This document shows positions 26,401 to 35,011 of a stretch of 48,519 nucleotides of DNA, one piece after another. Source of the DNA: Deltaproteobacteria bacterium (lineage in GTDB: Bacteria > Desulfobacterota > Desulfarculia > Adiutricales > Adiutricaceae); the NCBI GenBank assembly GCA_031265205.1, contig JAISCZ010000105.1:1-48519 (forward strand), read 5' to 3'. Position 1 is the first letter of the stretch, and each line of letters begins with the position of its first letter. The position numbers and the translations under genes are program-made. The notes under the pieces were generated by a model that worked only from the letters and a program-made list of their open reading frames with translations, was not told the DNA's origin and ran no database searches.

Positions 26401-27030
26401 AACGTTATTTTGTACCAGACCGCCAATTATATACACATCGTTGCTAGTGTCTGATACGGTCGCGCTAACGGTAACGCTGTTTCCTATCGCGAGTCCATCG
26501 TTTATCACAAGACCGCCAATTACGCTACCGGTAACGTCGAATCCAACGTTAACCCTATTTCCTTCGTCTTCTCCCTCGCCTCCCGCGGCGCTAATTCCCG
26601 TGCCGGAAACGCCACCTCCAACCAACGCTATCTTATACCCTAAGGTTGAATTAAGCACGCCAGTTACGCTATCCGCCGAAACCAAATTGACTCCGCTATT
26701 AGTCACGCTGCCACCAGCGACATTGGACGCTCCTCCAAAAATAGGTAGAGTGGGATCAAGTCCGGTACCGGCAGCTTCAAGCACAAATTCGTATCCATCA
26801 CCAGATAGAGTGTCTCCGCCTGGGACATAGATATTTGTTGAGAATCCAAATGTGCTACCCAAAGAAGTGTTCTCCTCAGACGTTAAATCACCGTCTTCGG
26901 CTATAGGCACTGGCGTTGGGTCCGCCGCGACAGCTGGACTCGACGTGAAAACGAGGTAAGCAAACGACGCGATTAGCGCCACTGACCAAGCGAACCATTG
27001 ATAACTACTGATTCTCTTGACTTCTAGCAT
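23404..27030 (-). CDS. Type V secretion autotransporter (outer-membrane beta-barrel)
   Basis: 1208 residues. An extended signal peptide (about 1-36: MLEVKRISSYQWFAWSVALI...SPAVAA) typical of autotransporters is followed by an 890-residue passenger rich in Gly, Asn, Ser, Thr and Val with short beta-helix-like turns (NSVTITNG, NKVNVTAGS, NVITVTGTAG). The C-terminal autotransporter barrel covers about 930-1208 (VWVGAFGVWTDV, TGFALGYDRV, GIGVYASYL, ending GVGYEF with the required terminal Phe). A 24-residue repeat occurs about five times in the distal passenger. There are almost no cysteines. The ATG at 27030 has AAGGAG six bases upstream; a longer frame to 27069 lacks such a site. Composition is lower in GC than the flanking housekeeping genes, fitting accessory DNA. 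Likely an adhesin; no catalytic motif seen. Confidence 0.93.
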   Translation of the reverse strand: MLEVKRISSYQWFAWSVALIASFAYLVFTSSPAVAADPTPVPIAEDGDLTSEENTSLGSTFGFSTNIYVPGGDTLSGDGYEFVLEAAGTGLDPTLPIFGGASNVAGGSVTNSGVNLVSADSVTGVLNSTLGYKIALVGGGVSGTGISAAGGEGEDEGNRVNVGFDVTGSVIGGLVINDGLAIGNSVTVSATVSDTSNDVYIIGGLVQNNVDVDDNDAAYLNSVTITNGAFAGPTGQKGYILGALVAKGVVGSTVADKGNSVNISGGTYTTADLSISGGSATIGSAYNNKVNVTAGSLTNINIYGANVGSDAAGFSSEVVGNSVTIGNAITTLVGVTVKGGLLTNATEEGAVVDQNAVSVTIDDDFSIVEVVGGEISDVTSSIAGSPVVTNNVITVTGTAGTETLTVSSQVVGGLVSDANSEIVSLTGNKVNVIDVTVVGDVYGVRVSANSNAGTIASSNEVNLSGATINGAVYGSANASGNEIGDTNSVNLIDGDNAITGNIKAAGKIVAINDGVNALGNGGTTITASSLDMKGGSTNNFRADTTTISGSSGNNGIANFSGTSTNNVTGTITASRGVFVSGEAAVNLTGASSAVTATTGGVNVTGESSLVLTDDNATVEASAGGINVSGEGSIVLNGASSAVTAATGDIDIAGEGSIILNGASSVLTATVGDIKVGDGSALHLNGAGSFSSVIVSDATKKIAIAEGGTLGVSATHDETLDANLDLANGSILSIGWSGSDLGSIAMDSGKVLTIGANDKVSVIVEDSSPTGAGGTILTVDSGTLALKNFLSMYDLTLASLDTELVLGNRMTLGEALAANGEKLGVSSTPNYENAAALFDRIEANPATDGDLIDLLEDFVTIGLASLPNPELSFKQLIGESLVNVTSAVSQTTLKAQGLVYGRLDRIRELDGVTPPAAGSLAPSAGDSGELNRVWVGAFGVWTDVSDRDHVYGYDYKTTGFALGYDRVVAAVPGLRLGVSTAFSYGTMDTNDNQTSVDINTAGIGVYASYLTSVGVFVDGTISYARAKNDYDTNFLNVGLRKKGSFDIDSWQFGARVGAVLKANNFQFIPSVGVRYLTFDQEGWTESINNSTLTPLANRFEKLSDHQVDIPIQLKINTTIESGAMKFVPELRLGWTIAAKRADDSLRVGFVGSPERAEISGIKPARNTFNAGIGFKLVTGSGADIFLNYDYEGASGFKNHQLGLGVGYEF
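24975..25325 (-). repeat. About 72-bp coding repeat in the autotransporter passenger
   Basis: Encodes about five 24-residue units of the form GVNVTGESSLVL followed by NGASSAVTAATG, varying at a few positions. At DNA level the units carry the shared phrase gaggaagcgccatttaaaa or close variants. Confidence 0.75.
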
Positions 27031-27101
27031 GATTAACTCCTTGTTTTCGCCACTTATTTCGCGTGGCAAAATATCGAAAAACGCGCCCCGCGTTTAAAAT
27101 T

Positions 27102-27671
27102 TTACGCTCCGCGAGGCGAAACCTGACTTCTTCCGTTCCATTGTTGAAATCGCCTTGAAACCATTGACGCGACTTGCGCTTCGCCTGAAAGAATCAAATT
27201 TTGTTCCTTCAATCCTGATAAAGCTCTGGAAAGGTAATTACCTATTAAAATGTTGTAAATAGCGAAAAATCGCGTTCCTTTATAGCGTTCTTCACATTGA
27301 CACCTGTAGAGAGAAACTCGAAAAAATAATAGTAATCCCAAATTCAAATTAATAACAAATATCGCGGCTTTTTTAAAAACTGAAGCCAAGGAAGCTCTAA
27401 GAATACTCGAGCCGAAGGAGCGCGCCGCCATAATTCTTGCCCGGGGTAAACGTAATTTTAGAAACGCTGAAAGCAGCGTTAAAGTGAAAGAGTTTAAGTT
27501 TACAAATATGGCGATTAAAGCTAATCGAAGAGGCGCTAAAGACTCATAAGCGCGGAACGCGCGTCCCCGCGCGCGTCTATCCATTGCGCCGCGTTTAAAC
27601 GCGCGAAAGCGCCTGCCGACTAAGGAAGCGCTAAACGGTAATTCCATGGATGTTTCCTTAGCGATAGGCAT
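27102..27671 (-). CDS. Hypothetical protein, third member of the small-ORF array
   Basis: 189 codons starting MPIAKETSMELPF. The ATG at 27671 has an exceptionally good ribosome binding site (AGAGGAGGTAATT), inside DNA homologous to that before the 27840 start. The product is basic with three hydrophobic stretches (about 50-75, 85-100, 105-120) and no recognised domain. It ends 71 bases upstream of the autotransporter ATG. The downstream two thirds may be noncoding read-through; only the start region is supported by the repeat structure. Confidence 0.35.
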   Translation of the reverse strand: MPIAKETSMELPFSASLVGRRFRAFKRGAMDRRARGRAFRAYESLAPLRLALIAIFVNLNSFTLTLLSAFLKLRLPRARIMAARSFGSSILRASLASVFKKAAIFVINLNLGLLLFFRVSLYRCQCEERYKGTRFFAIYNILIGNYLSRALSGLKEQNLILSGEAQVASMVSRRFQQWNGRSQVSPRGA

Positions 27672-27840
27672 AATTACCTCCTCTAAGAGCGGAATTACTA
27701 ACCCTTATTAAGTTTTGCGGTGGTGGGTCCGCTAAATATAGACGCGCGAAAATCAGGCCAATAGTCGCGCTATTAGCGTATTGACCCAAAAGCCTCAAGC
27801 CAACGCGGAATTTCGCTATCCTTTCCTTAGCGGAGGACAT
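27658..27840 (-). CDS. Hypothetical 60-residue protein, second member of the array
   Basis: MSSAKERIAKFRVGLRLLGQ followed by YANSATIGLIFARLYLADPP and a tail ending RGGNYAYR. Its ATG has a strong AGAGGAGG site, and its 3' end overlaps the start of the third ORF, suggesting translational coupling. The stretch GLRLLGQYANSATIGLI is nearly the same as GLRLLGQYVNSLTIGLI in the first ORF, and the DNA of the two units aligns over about 110 bases. One possible short membrane segment. No family recognised. Confidence 0.45.
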   Translation of the reverse strand: MSSAKERIAKFRVGLRLLGQYANSATIGLIFARLYLADPPPQNLIRVSNSALRGGNYAYR

Positions 27841-27899
27841 AGCGGCCTCCTCTAAGAGCGAAATTCCGTTCAGTATTAAATTTTTAGCGAGGCGGTCAG

Positions 27900-28055
<156 letters not shown>

Positions 28056-28101
28056 GAGTTATCCCTGAAAGGCAATACGCGATAGATGTAAAAGGCAAAT
28101 T

Positions 28102-28130
28102 ACAATAGCCCATTTTTAAGCCTGATTCAA
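28102..28130 (-). promoter_or_regulatory. Candidate promoter of the small-ORF array
   Basis: On the minus strand TTGAAT (28125-28130), a 17-base spacer and TATTGT (28102-28107), ending about 47 bases upstream of the ATG at 28055. Moderate match. Confidence 0.4.
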
Positions 28131-28640
28131 GTCTAAGGCGCGAAATCCTCCCAAATACATATCAGAACAATTTTTAACGCTATATATTGATATTAATTAT
28201 TCCGGAATACATTTTATTATTGACTTGCTGGGCGCGCTAAAAGCCCGAAATATACTTCCTTGTAATTTTTCCCAAGCCATATAGATGATTGTCGCCAGAA
28301 AAATTTGGGGCCAATCTTAAATAATTATCATTGCTTCGCTGAATCAACATAATTTTACAGCTCTTTTTTATTAATATAGAGCAAATAAAATGAATTATTA
28401 TCTTATAATTACATCTTATTTATTAGCCAATACGGTGATCACGGTAACGAATATATTGAAAACCTACCGCGCTGGGTTTGGTCCTCTTGAACGCCCAGCT
28501 TCCGGAAAGCGGGACAACTCCCTGAAAACCGGATGACGGCGCGCTTTCAGGACCCGAGTTCTTCCTGACACTCCTGGCGCCAGTCTTGAACTCTTCTTTT
28601 TGTTTTTCGACGGTAGGCGCGCCAAAACCTTCGCCGCGTT
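28131..28640. other. AT-rich gene-free region
   Basis: Very AT-rich to about 28450, then GC-rich. No gene or RNA was recognised. It separates the small-ORF array from the transposase remnant. Confidence 0.45.
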
Positions 28641-29990
28641 ATCGGGGCCGGCGGTTATTTGAGGAATTTAAGCGCTCTTGCCAACCAGCGGGCGATCGAC
28701 GCGCTCGCCCAGAACCAACGCCGCCAACGCGCGCTCGGAATCGTCGGCGGGATCGACGCGGATTGCCACGTCTCCCTTGGCGCCTTACGTCGGGCTCAAA
28801 CAAGCGCTCGCGAACAATGACTTTAGGTCCCTTGCCTTTAAGGCGATAGCCGACTCCTTAATAGATAAGCGCCAGAAAGATCCCACCCTCGCGAGGATGG
28901 ACCGCGCGCGCTTCTTAAGCGACACGCGAAACCTCTCCCGCTGCGGAGTTTTCGTTCGCGCCATAGAGGGGTTCATGGAACGCGGCGGATAGATCAACTA
29001 CGAAGCTTTCGCTCTCATACCCGCCGAAATGACCGCCAAATACCTGAAGCCAGTTACGGGGCGCGATTGTTTTGGCCGACTTCAAGCCAATCAGAGGCTG
29101 GGGAGTGGCGGGCCCGCCAACTTGAAAAGACGAAGGATCTTTACACGCTCAACCAGCTCTTTTTGGGGGACTTCAGGGTCCAGGGCGTGGAGACTTTCCA
29201 GCGCGTTCTGATGGTTTTTAGGGATCGGCGTGGGCTTGCCGCCCCGTAGGGCGGGACCGCGCCCGCGGTTGAACTTTGAGGATCCCAGCGAGCGTTACCC
29301 AGATTCCCTTCAGAATCCCTCTGAGCCTGACGTAGGCTACTCGGGTCACGGGGGAAAAGGACGCCTGGGTCCAGATCCTAGCGACCCGCGGGGAAAAATC
29401 CACCATCCTCTAAGGCGGGGCCAAAATCGAGAGCCGCCATGACAGCGACGCTTTGGAGCCAATGTTTGTGGAAATGAAGAACCGGAGCCGAGAGATCAAA
29501 ACTTTAGTCGCCGACGCTCTTTACGGAGGCGACGCCAACGTTCAACTCGCGGCGAACGGCGGCGTACAACGGAAGCGAGCTGATATCCTCCTTTCCCGGC
29601 AAAAAAACATCCGCCAACGAATCTCGGGTTTGGGGCGGCGCTCAGAATACCGCTGACGCGAACGGGCCCGAAAATCTCTCCTTCACGCGACTTCGCCTCT
29701 GACGGCGAGAATAAGATCGAGTCCGGCCCTGAAGGGCAAAGGCCCGCTGTCATCCGAGTCCCCGGGAAAGAAGACAGCGTCAAAGCCAACTTCTACCGCG
29801 CCCGCCGCCTTTGACGCCCCCGTTTGAAGGACTTTCCGGTCAAAGTGGGGCGCTTCAAAGCGAGAATTGGCTACGACCTTAAGAAGAGGAGCGCCGCGGC
29901 GCCAGGCGCGTCAGTCAACTCCCGCGCTCGCGCGTTCAAGATGGCGTACGGGATCAGGGACGGCGTCGCTGCCGCGAACAGCCTACAATT
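28640..29990 (+). pseudogene. Degenerate DDE transposase (IS1182/ISNCY-like)
   Basis: Pieces of one long transposase appear in order but in different frames: FLSDTRNLSRCGVFVRAIEGF (about 28915-28980), KDLYTLNQLFLGDFRVQGVETFQ (about 29130-29200), LQNPSEPDVGYSGHGGKG (about 29310-29360), the DDE-region motif LVADALYGGDANVQLA (about 29500-29550), then the cysteine-poor remnant of the C-terminal zinc-like segment (DGENKIESGPEGQRPAVIRV, about 29700-29770; LKDFPVKVGRF, about 29825) and MAYGIRDGVAAANS (about 29940-29985). Multiple stops and frameshifts rule out function. The remnant runs directly into a copy of the Rpn repeat, with no clear terminal inverted repeat. Confidence 0.7.
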
Positions 29991-30450
29991 TCAGATCTCT
30001 CCATAGATGAAACCCTGGCTTTGGCGGCGCGAATTGCCGTCAAATAGAGAGCCTTAACGCGAGCGTCTCCAATGGGCCACTTCTCTTCGGTCTGCGGAGC
30101 GAGCCTCGCCGGTCTCCTTTAAGGAAAAGCGCGGCCAGATCCCGGCGTTTCTGGACCGCGATGGGACGGGATTCCTATATCTTCCGATATCTTCTAGAAA
30201 TGGCTGAAAGCGCTTCCCCAGGCGTCCGGGCGCGCCAGAACGCCCTTCTCTGGCTTTGACAATTCCGCGGTGGCTTCGCGGAAGGGCCCCGGGCGCGCGC
30301 TCGGGGCTTTTTTTTAAGGCGCTCTCTTGGCCCGCGGGGAAAAAGCCTTCCCCTCCGCCCCAGGGCTCTTTCAGGAAACGGCGCGCGCGACAATATCCCG
30401 CGCGAGGGAATCTTCTGGCGCGAAGCCTTTGAACGGCGCGCGCCAAAGCG
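29990..30450. repeat. Dispersed partial copy of the Rpn repeat
   Basis: Begins with the last 18 or so codons of the Rpn C-terminus (SLDETLALAARIAVK then stop), continues through the conserved tail (gcgagcgtctccaatgggcc), tttgacaattc, the hairpin at about 30277-30310 with eight T, and part of the GC-rich segment. Orientation is the same as the tandem copies 8-11 kb away. Confidence 0.75.
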
Positions 30451-31066
30451 CGACGCCGCGAGAGCGCCCGATACCGGAAATGGCTAAAATACGGGGCCGA
30501 CCAAAGAGAAACTCAAAGAGGAGCGCGCTCAGGCGGAGATTCCCGCCCAAAGCCGCGCGGCGTTGGCGCCGCTTCCCCTGGGGCGGCTCTGGGCGGACTT
30601 TGGATGGCGCCAGCCGCGCCGCGTTCCCCTGGCGGGCGTCCTTCGCCAAAAGAGGCGACCGCGGCGTATCGCGGAAAATAGCCCAAAAAGTCACGCCTTT
30701 TACGGCCAAGCGTAGCCTTGGGGAGCTTTTTGAGATTTTCCCCAGTCCCTCGCCTTAGGCCTCGCCCATTCCACCTAACCCAGTCCCTCGCCTTACGCCC
30801 GCCCAGTCCGCCTCGCCTAAGTCCCTCGCCTTATAAAAGTCGCCTCCGTCGCCCGCGGCTATTTCGCCTGGGGACGCTTGAAGGCGCCGCCGGCGCGACT
30901 CTCGCCTCGCGAGGACGCTGGACAGGGGCGACGCGAAAGTTAGCAAGAGATCCCGAGAGTTAGAAAGAGATCATAAGGGGCCGAACCCTGAGCGCTTGGC
31001 CGCGAGTTTTCGCGAAGCTTTCCCTTTAGGCGCCGCCGGAAAAAGGAAGGGAGGCGGGCGGGCTTT
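30451..31066. other. Gene-free region
   Basis: GC-rich, with a phrase agtccctcgcctta repeated three times around 30740-30830. Frames on both strands are shadows. No RNA gene seen. Confidence 0.45.
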
Positions 31067-32032
31067 TTAGTAGTTTAAGCCTACCTTGTCCCGCACCTTG
31101 TCCATCGTCTCCGCGGCGACGGCGCGCGCTTTTTGGGCCCCTTTTTGGAGGATGTCGCGCAAATCGTCGGGGCGGGCGGAAAAGCTTTCGCGCCTTTCCC
31201 GGTAGGGCTCGAAATAATTCCAAATAATGTCCGCGAGTTCTTTTTTAACCTCGCCGTATTGGAGCCCGGGCCTGAGGTAACGCTCCCGCAGTTCCCCCTC
31301 CTTTTCCGCGTCCACGAAGAGGCGGTAAATATTGAAGAGGTTGCAGTTGTCGGGGTCTTTGACGTCTTCCACGGAGCGGCCATCGGTCACGATTTTCATG
31401 ACGACCTTCCGAAGTTCCTTTTGGGGCTGGAAGATCTCGATGGCGTTGCCGTAGCTCTTGCTCATCTTCTGCCCGTCGGAACCGGGAATGGTCGCCAAAT
31501 TTTCGTTAATGGCCGGCTCGGGCATGGTAAAGGTGGGACCGTAGACGTTGTTGAAGGCCGCGGCGATATCGCGGGTAATTTCCAGGTGCTGCTTTTGGTC
31601 TTTGCCGACGGGGACCAGATCCGCCTGATAGAGGAGAATGTCCGCGGCCATTAACACCGGGTAGGAAAAGAGCCCGTGGTGGGGCGTCTGGCCCCGGGCG
31701 ATCTTGTCTTTGTAGGAGTGGCTCCGCTCCAAAAGGCCCATGGAGGCGTGGTTATGCAGAATCCAGGTGAGTTCCGCGTGCGCGGCCACGTCTCCCTGGA
31801 CCCAAAAAATGGAAAGCTCGGGATCAAGCCCCAGGGCGAGAAAATCCGCCGCCGCCTCCAAGGTGTTGCGGGCGAGCGTCTCGCCGTCGGAAAGGCTCGT
31901 CAAGGCGTGGAGATTCACGATAAAGCAGAAGAGCTCGCTTTGCTTCTGCCACTTGATCATGGACCGCATCATGCCGAAATAATTGCCGATGTGCAGCTTC
32001 CCCGAAGGTTGGATACCGGAAAGAACGCGCAA
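31067..32032 (-). CDS. trpS: Tryptophanyl-tRNA synthetase
   Basis: 321 residues, normal for the compact bacterial enzyme. Class I signatures are PSGKLHIGNY (9-18, HIGH-type) and KMSKS (189-193), with DQKQHLEITRDIA (145-157) and the ATP/Trp-pocket region between. It charges tRNA-Trp in the cytoplasm. The start is a TTG at 32032, with GAGG seven bases upstream; no ATG lies close enough upstream. It begins 33 bases after the stop of the GlmS-like gene, so it is probably the last gene of a glmU-glmS'-trpS operon. Confidence 0.96.
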   Translation of the reverse strand: MRVLSGIQPSGKLHIGNYFGMMRSMIKWQKQSELFCFIVNLHALTSLSDGETLARNTLEAAADFLALGLDPELSIFWVQGDVAAHAELTWILHNHASMGLLERSHSYKDKIARGQTPHHGLFSYPVLMAADILLYQADLVPVGKDQKQHLEITRDIAAAFNNVYGPTFTMPEPAINENLATIPGSDGQKMSKSYGNAIEIFQPQKELRKVVMKIVTDGRSVEDVKDPDNCNLFNIYRLFVDAEKEGELRERYLRPGLQYGEVKKELADIIWNYFEPYRERRESFSARPDDLRDILQKGAQKARAVAAETMDKVRDKVGLNY

Positions 32033-32065
32033 AATAACCTCTGTCGCCGGCCTTAAAAGCCAAAA

Positions 32066-33256
32066 TTAGCGCTGGAAACTCCCCGGAAAGGCCACTTCCG
32101 CGAGGCCGTCGCCCTCGCCCGTCTCCGTCGCCTGGGCCCCGTCCTCGCTCAAAAGGCTTTCGGACAGAAGCCCGTGGGGATTGTCCACGTCCAAGCCCTT
32201 CAGGGACCCCAAGTGGGAAGCCAAGAGCTGGAGCGGGATTAAGGCCACCTGGGGCCGCAGCCGGGGGGGAACCAACGGGAGGAGTATAGCATAATCGGCC
32301 AATTCCAAAAGCTCCCGGTTCTTGCGCGGCCCGTTTTCGGTAATGAGAATCAGCGGCGCGCCCCGGTCCTTAAGGACCCGCGCGAGGGTCGCGCCCGCGG
32401 CGGCCCCTTCCGGCTGATCGTTAAAGGCCATTAAAATCACCGGGGTATTGGGGCCCGCCATGGCCAAGGGCCCGTGCCCGAATTCGCCGGCGCTGTAGCC
32501 TTCGGCGTGGAACTTGGCCACTTCCTTGAGTTTTAAGGCCCCCTCGTAGACCATCGGCAGGAGCCTGCCCACGGCCAGGATAAAGAGGTGCTCATAGGAG
32601 AGAAGCGCGCTCGCGACGTTAATGACTTCCCTCTCGCACAGGGAGAGCGCGAAACGGACGGACTCGGCCAGATTCCCGAATTCCCTGATCTCCTCCCGCA
32701 GGCCGTGGGTCAAAAGGCCCCGCGCCTGGGCGAGCCGAAAGGCCAAGAGCCCCAAGACCAAGGTCTGGCTGGTGAAGGCCTTGGTCGAGGAGGGAGTCAG
32801 GACCCGTCCCGCGAGGGTGGTGATATAACCCGCGGCCTCCCGGGCGAGGGGGGAATCGGCGTCGTTGACGAGGGCCAAGGTCACCGCGCCCTTGTTTTTG
32901 GCGAGGCGGAGGGCGGTCAAAGTCTCGCGGCTGCGGCCGGACTGGGAGACGGCCACGGCCAAAACGCTGTTGTCCACGAGGAGCTGGTGCTGGCCGCACT
33001 CCGAGGCCTGCTCCACCACCGTGGGCACCCCGGCCAACTCCTCAATGAGGTAGCGGGCGGTTAGGGCCGCGTGGAAACTGGTGCCGCAGCCCGTGAGATA
33101 GACCTTATTGATTTTGATGAGCGTCAGGTTGTCCAAAGGGGGCTTGGTCATCTTCAGGCAATAGTTGGGCCCCACGTACTGGGCCAAGGTATTGGAAAGG
33201 ACCCTGGGCTGCTCTTTGACTTCGCTTAAAAATAAGGGTTGGGTGGTAAATTCCAT
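32066..33256 (-). CDS. GlmS-like isomerase domain without glutaminase domain
   Basis: 396 residues with two SIS domains that match the isomerase half of glucosamine-6-phosphate synthase: KEQPRVLSNTL at the start, GCGTSFHAALTARYLIEELAGVP (about 60-82), SQSGRSRETLTALRLAK, SSTKAFTSQ, and EGALKLKEVAKFHAEGYSAGEFGHGPLA in the second SIS. The 240-residue N-terminal glutamine amidotransferase, with its catalytic Cys1, is absent, and the usual C-terminal KSVTVE motif is replaced by a longer acidic tail. It may use free ammonia, act with a separate glutaminase, or be a deaminase/isomerase such as FrlB or AgaS relatives. The ATG at 33256 is preferred over an in-frame TTG at 33286. It sits between glmU and trpS. 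Confidence 0.88.
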   Translation of the reverse strand: MEFTTQPLFLSEVKEQPRVLSNTLAQYVGPNYCLKMTKPPLDNLTLIKINKVYLTGCGTSFHAALTARYLIEELAGVPTVVEQASECGQHQLLVDNSVLAVAVSQSGRSRETLTALRLAKNKGAVTLALVNDADSPLAREAAGYITTLAGRVLTPSSTKAFTSQTLVLGLLAFRLAQARGLLTHGLREEIREFGNLAESVRFALSLCEREVINVASALLSYEHLFILAVGRLLPMVYEGALKLKEVAKFHAEGYSAGEFGHGPLAMAGPNTPVILMAFNDQPEGAAAGATLARVLKDRGAPLILITENGPRKNRELLELADYAILLPLVPPRLRPQVALIPLQLLASHLGSLKGLDVDNPHGLLSESLLSEDGAQATETGEGDGLAEVAFPGSFQR

Positions 33257-33403
33257 ATCGCGCTCATTTTCTCTTCCTCGCGCCAAAACGCTTCTCCCGG
33301 CGCGCGGCGCGGAAATATCCGTCCGTTAGGCAAGGGCGAGGTGCCTTATGGGGGAAGCGCCGGGCGAAGCTCTAAGGCCCGCCCGGCCCTGTCCCGGTCC
33401 AAT

Positions 33404-34573
33404 CTAAAATCCCTTCCCGGCCCCGCGGGGAGGTCGGGGGACCCGGAGGCGCCCCGCGGGCGCCATTTGGGGAGGGGGGGAGCGCAGGCGCGCGCCCGGG
33501 GGAACGGTCGCGCCCGCGAGGACGACGTGGGATCCGATCGCGCAGCGGGCGCCGATCCGCGCGTCGGCGAGCGTGGCGTAGGCGCCGATCCGGGTCCCCG
33601 CGCCCACTTTGGTGTAGCCCGCGAGAATGGCCCCGGGCCCCACAATCACGTCCCGCTCCAGCTTGACCGTGGGCTCGATGGTGACGGTTTGGGGGTCGAG
33701 GATGGTCACCCCGGCCTTGAGCCAGGACTCGTTAATCTTGCGGCGCAAAATTTCCCGGGCCCGGGCGAGGTCGGCCCGGTCGTTCACGCCCTGGATTTCC
33801 GAAGGATCGGGGCCCTCGACGCCCGCGACCCTGAGGCCCTTGGCGCGGAAAGACTCCACGATATCGGTTAAATAATACTCGTTTTGGACGTTCGCGGGCC
33901 GCAGGGACTTAAGGGCTTTAAAGATCTCCCGCGCGTCGCCCAAGTAGACCCCGGAGTTGATCTCGTCGCTCTTTCTTTCCTCTTCCGTGGCGTCCTTATA
34001 CTCGACAATCCGCGCGAGCCAACCGTTAGAGTCCCGGACGATCCGCCCGTAGGCCGCGGGGTCCGGAAGGCGCGCGGTCAGAACCGACAAGGACGCGCCC
34101 AGCTCCCGATGGGCCGCCCCCAGATCCAAAAGGGTTTGCGGGGAAACGAGCGGAGCGTCCCCCGGGAGAATGAGCAGCGGGCCCCGGGCCTGGGCGAGGG
34201 CCTTTTCCGCCGCCAAAACGGCGTGACCGCTCCCGAGGGGCTTGTCCTGTGGCGCGAAAACGATCCTCAGGGCGCCCTTGGCGGAACCCTCGGAGAATCC
34301 CTTTCCAGAGCCATCGACGGAGCCGGGGAAGGCCTCCGCGACCCTTTCCCGCACCGCCGCGGCCCCGTGGCCCACCACCACGACAATCTTCGGCGGGCGG
34401 AGGTAGCGGACGGAGTTGAGGACGTGGAAGAGAAGAGGGCGGCCCATCAGCTCGTGCAGAACCTTGGGAACGTCCGATTTCATCCTTTGGCCCAGCCCCG
34501 CGGCCAGAATGACGACGCGCGGGGCGGCCTCTCTCGCCGCCGCGCCGCGGCGGTCGGGGGAGGGAGCGTCCAT
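33404..34573 (-). CDS. glmU: UDP-GlcNAc pyrophosphorylase, GlmU with short C-terminus
   Basis: 389 residues. The N-terminal uridyltransferase domain is complete: VVILAAGLGQRMKSDVPKVLH, QDKPLGSGHAVLAAE, GDAPLVSPQTL, INSGVYLGD, NVQNEYYLTDIVE, IQGVNDRADLARA. It makes UDP-GlcNAc from GlcNAc-1-P and UTP for peptidoglycan and LPS. The C-terminal left-handed beta-helix begins (VTILDPQTVTIEPTVKLERD to IGSHVVLAGATV) but stops after about six hexapeptide turns, ending in a Pro/Arg-rich tail. The acetyltransferase catalytic segments (GNFVE..K and NIGAGTITCNYDG in E. coli) are missing. The ATG at 34573 has AAGG eight bases upstream. Confidence 0.9.
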   Translation of the reverse strand: MDAPSPDRRGAAAREAAPRVVILAAGLGQRMKSDVPKVLHELMGRPLLFHVLNSVRYLRPPKIVVVVGHGAAAVRERVAEAFPGSVDGSGKGFSEGSAKGALRIVFAPQDKPLGSGHAVLAAEKALAQARGPLLILPGDAPLVSPQTLLDLGAAHRELGASLSVLTARLPDPAAYGRIVRDSNGWLARIVEYKDATEEERKSDEINSGVYLGDAREIFKALKSLRPANVQNEYYLTDIVESFRAKGLRVAGVEGPDPSEIQGVNDRADLARAREILRRKINESWLKAGVTILDPQTVTIEPTVKLERDVIVGPGAILAGYTKVGAGTRIGAYATLADARIGARCAIGSHVVLAGATVPPGARLRSPPPQMAPAGRLRVPRPPRGAGKGF

Positions 34574-34731
34574 AAGTTCCGCCTTCCCAAGAAAAAAGCG
34601 ACCGCTCCCGCGCTCCCGCGCGGGAAAGGGAGGCCTTTTCACCTCAAAAATTTTAGCGAATAAAACGAAAAAGGGCGGTTAACGGGGGAAACGCCTCCAA
34701 AAATAAGCGCGGCGTTTAATCCTCGCGCCAC

Positions 34732-34740
34732 ATTATACCA
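34732..34740 (-). promoter_or_regulatory. Extended -10 promoter candidate for glmU
   Basis: On the minus strand TGGTATAAT, a consensus -10 with an upstream TG, about 160 bases before the glmU ATG. No clear -35 is seen. Confidence 0.5.
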
Positions 34741-34808
34741 AAGCTTCAAGCGAAATAGGACCTCAAGCCCTCAAGCGCTTTATCCTCCCCTCGCGAACTT
34801 TGGCCCCC

Positions 34809-34873
34809 CTTCCCCGCCGCCCCTTTCCCCGCCGTCCCTTTCCCCGCCGTCCCTTTCCTCGCCGTCCCTTTCT
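34809..34873. repeat. 15-bp tandem repeat, about four units
   Basis: Units of ccctttccccgccgt with one-base variants, noncoding, in the divergent region between glmU and the ppiD-like gene. The rest of that region (34574-35149) holds the two promoters listed and no gene. Confidence 0.85.
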
Positions 34874-35011
34874 CCAGCCCGAGGCCGGGAAGAAAAAAAA
34901 CCGGCCCGAGGCGGGGCGGGCCATAGGGGACGCGCGGGCCCGCGAGGGGGAGGCGTGGGCCTCGGCGACCTCAGGGCCTGGGGCCTTGGGGGCCTTGGGG
35001 CCTCTTTCGCG

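Noticed and set aside
28640..30450. Intact insertion sequence
   Set aside because: The transposase motifs are spread over several frames with stops, and no terminal inverted repeats or target duplication were found.
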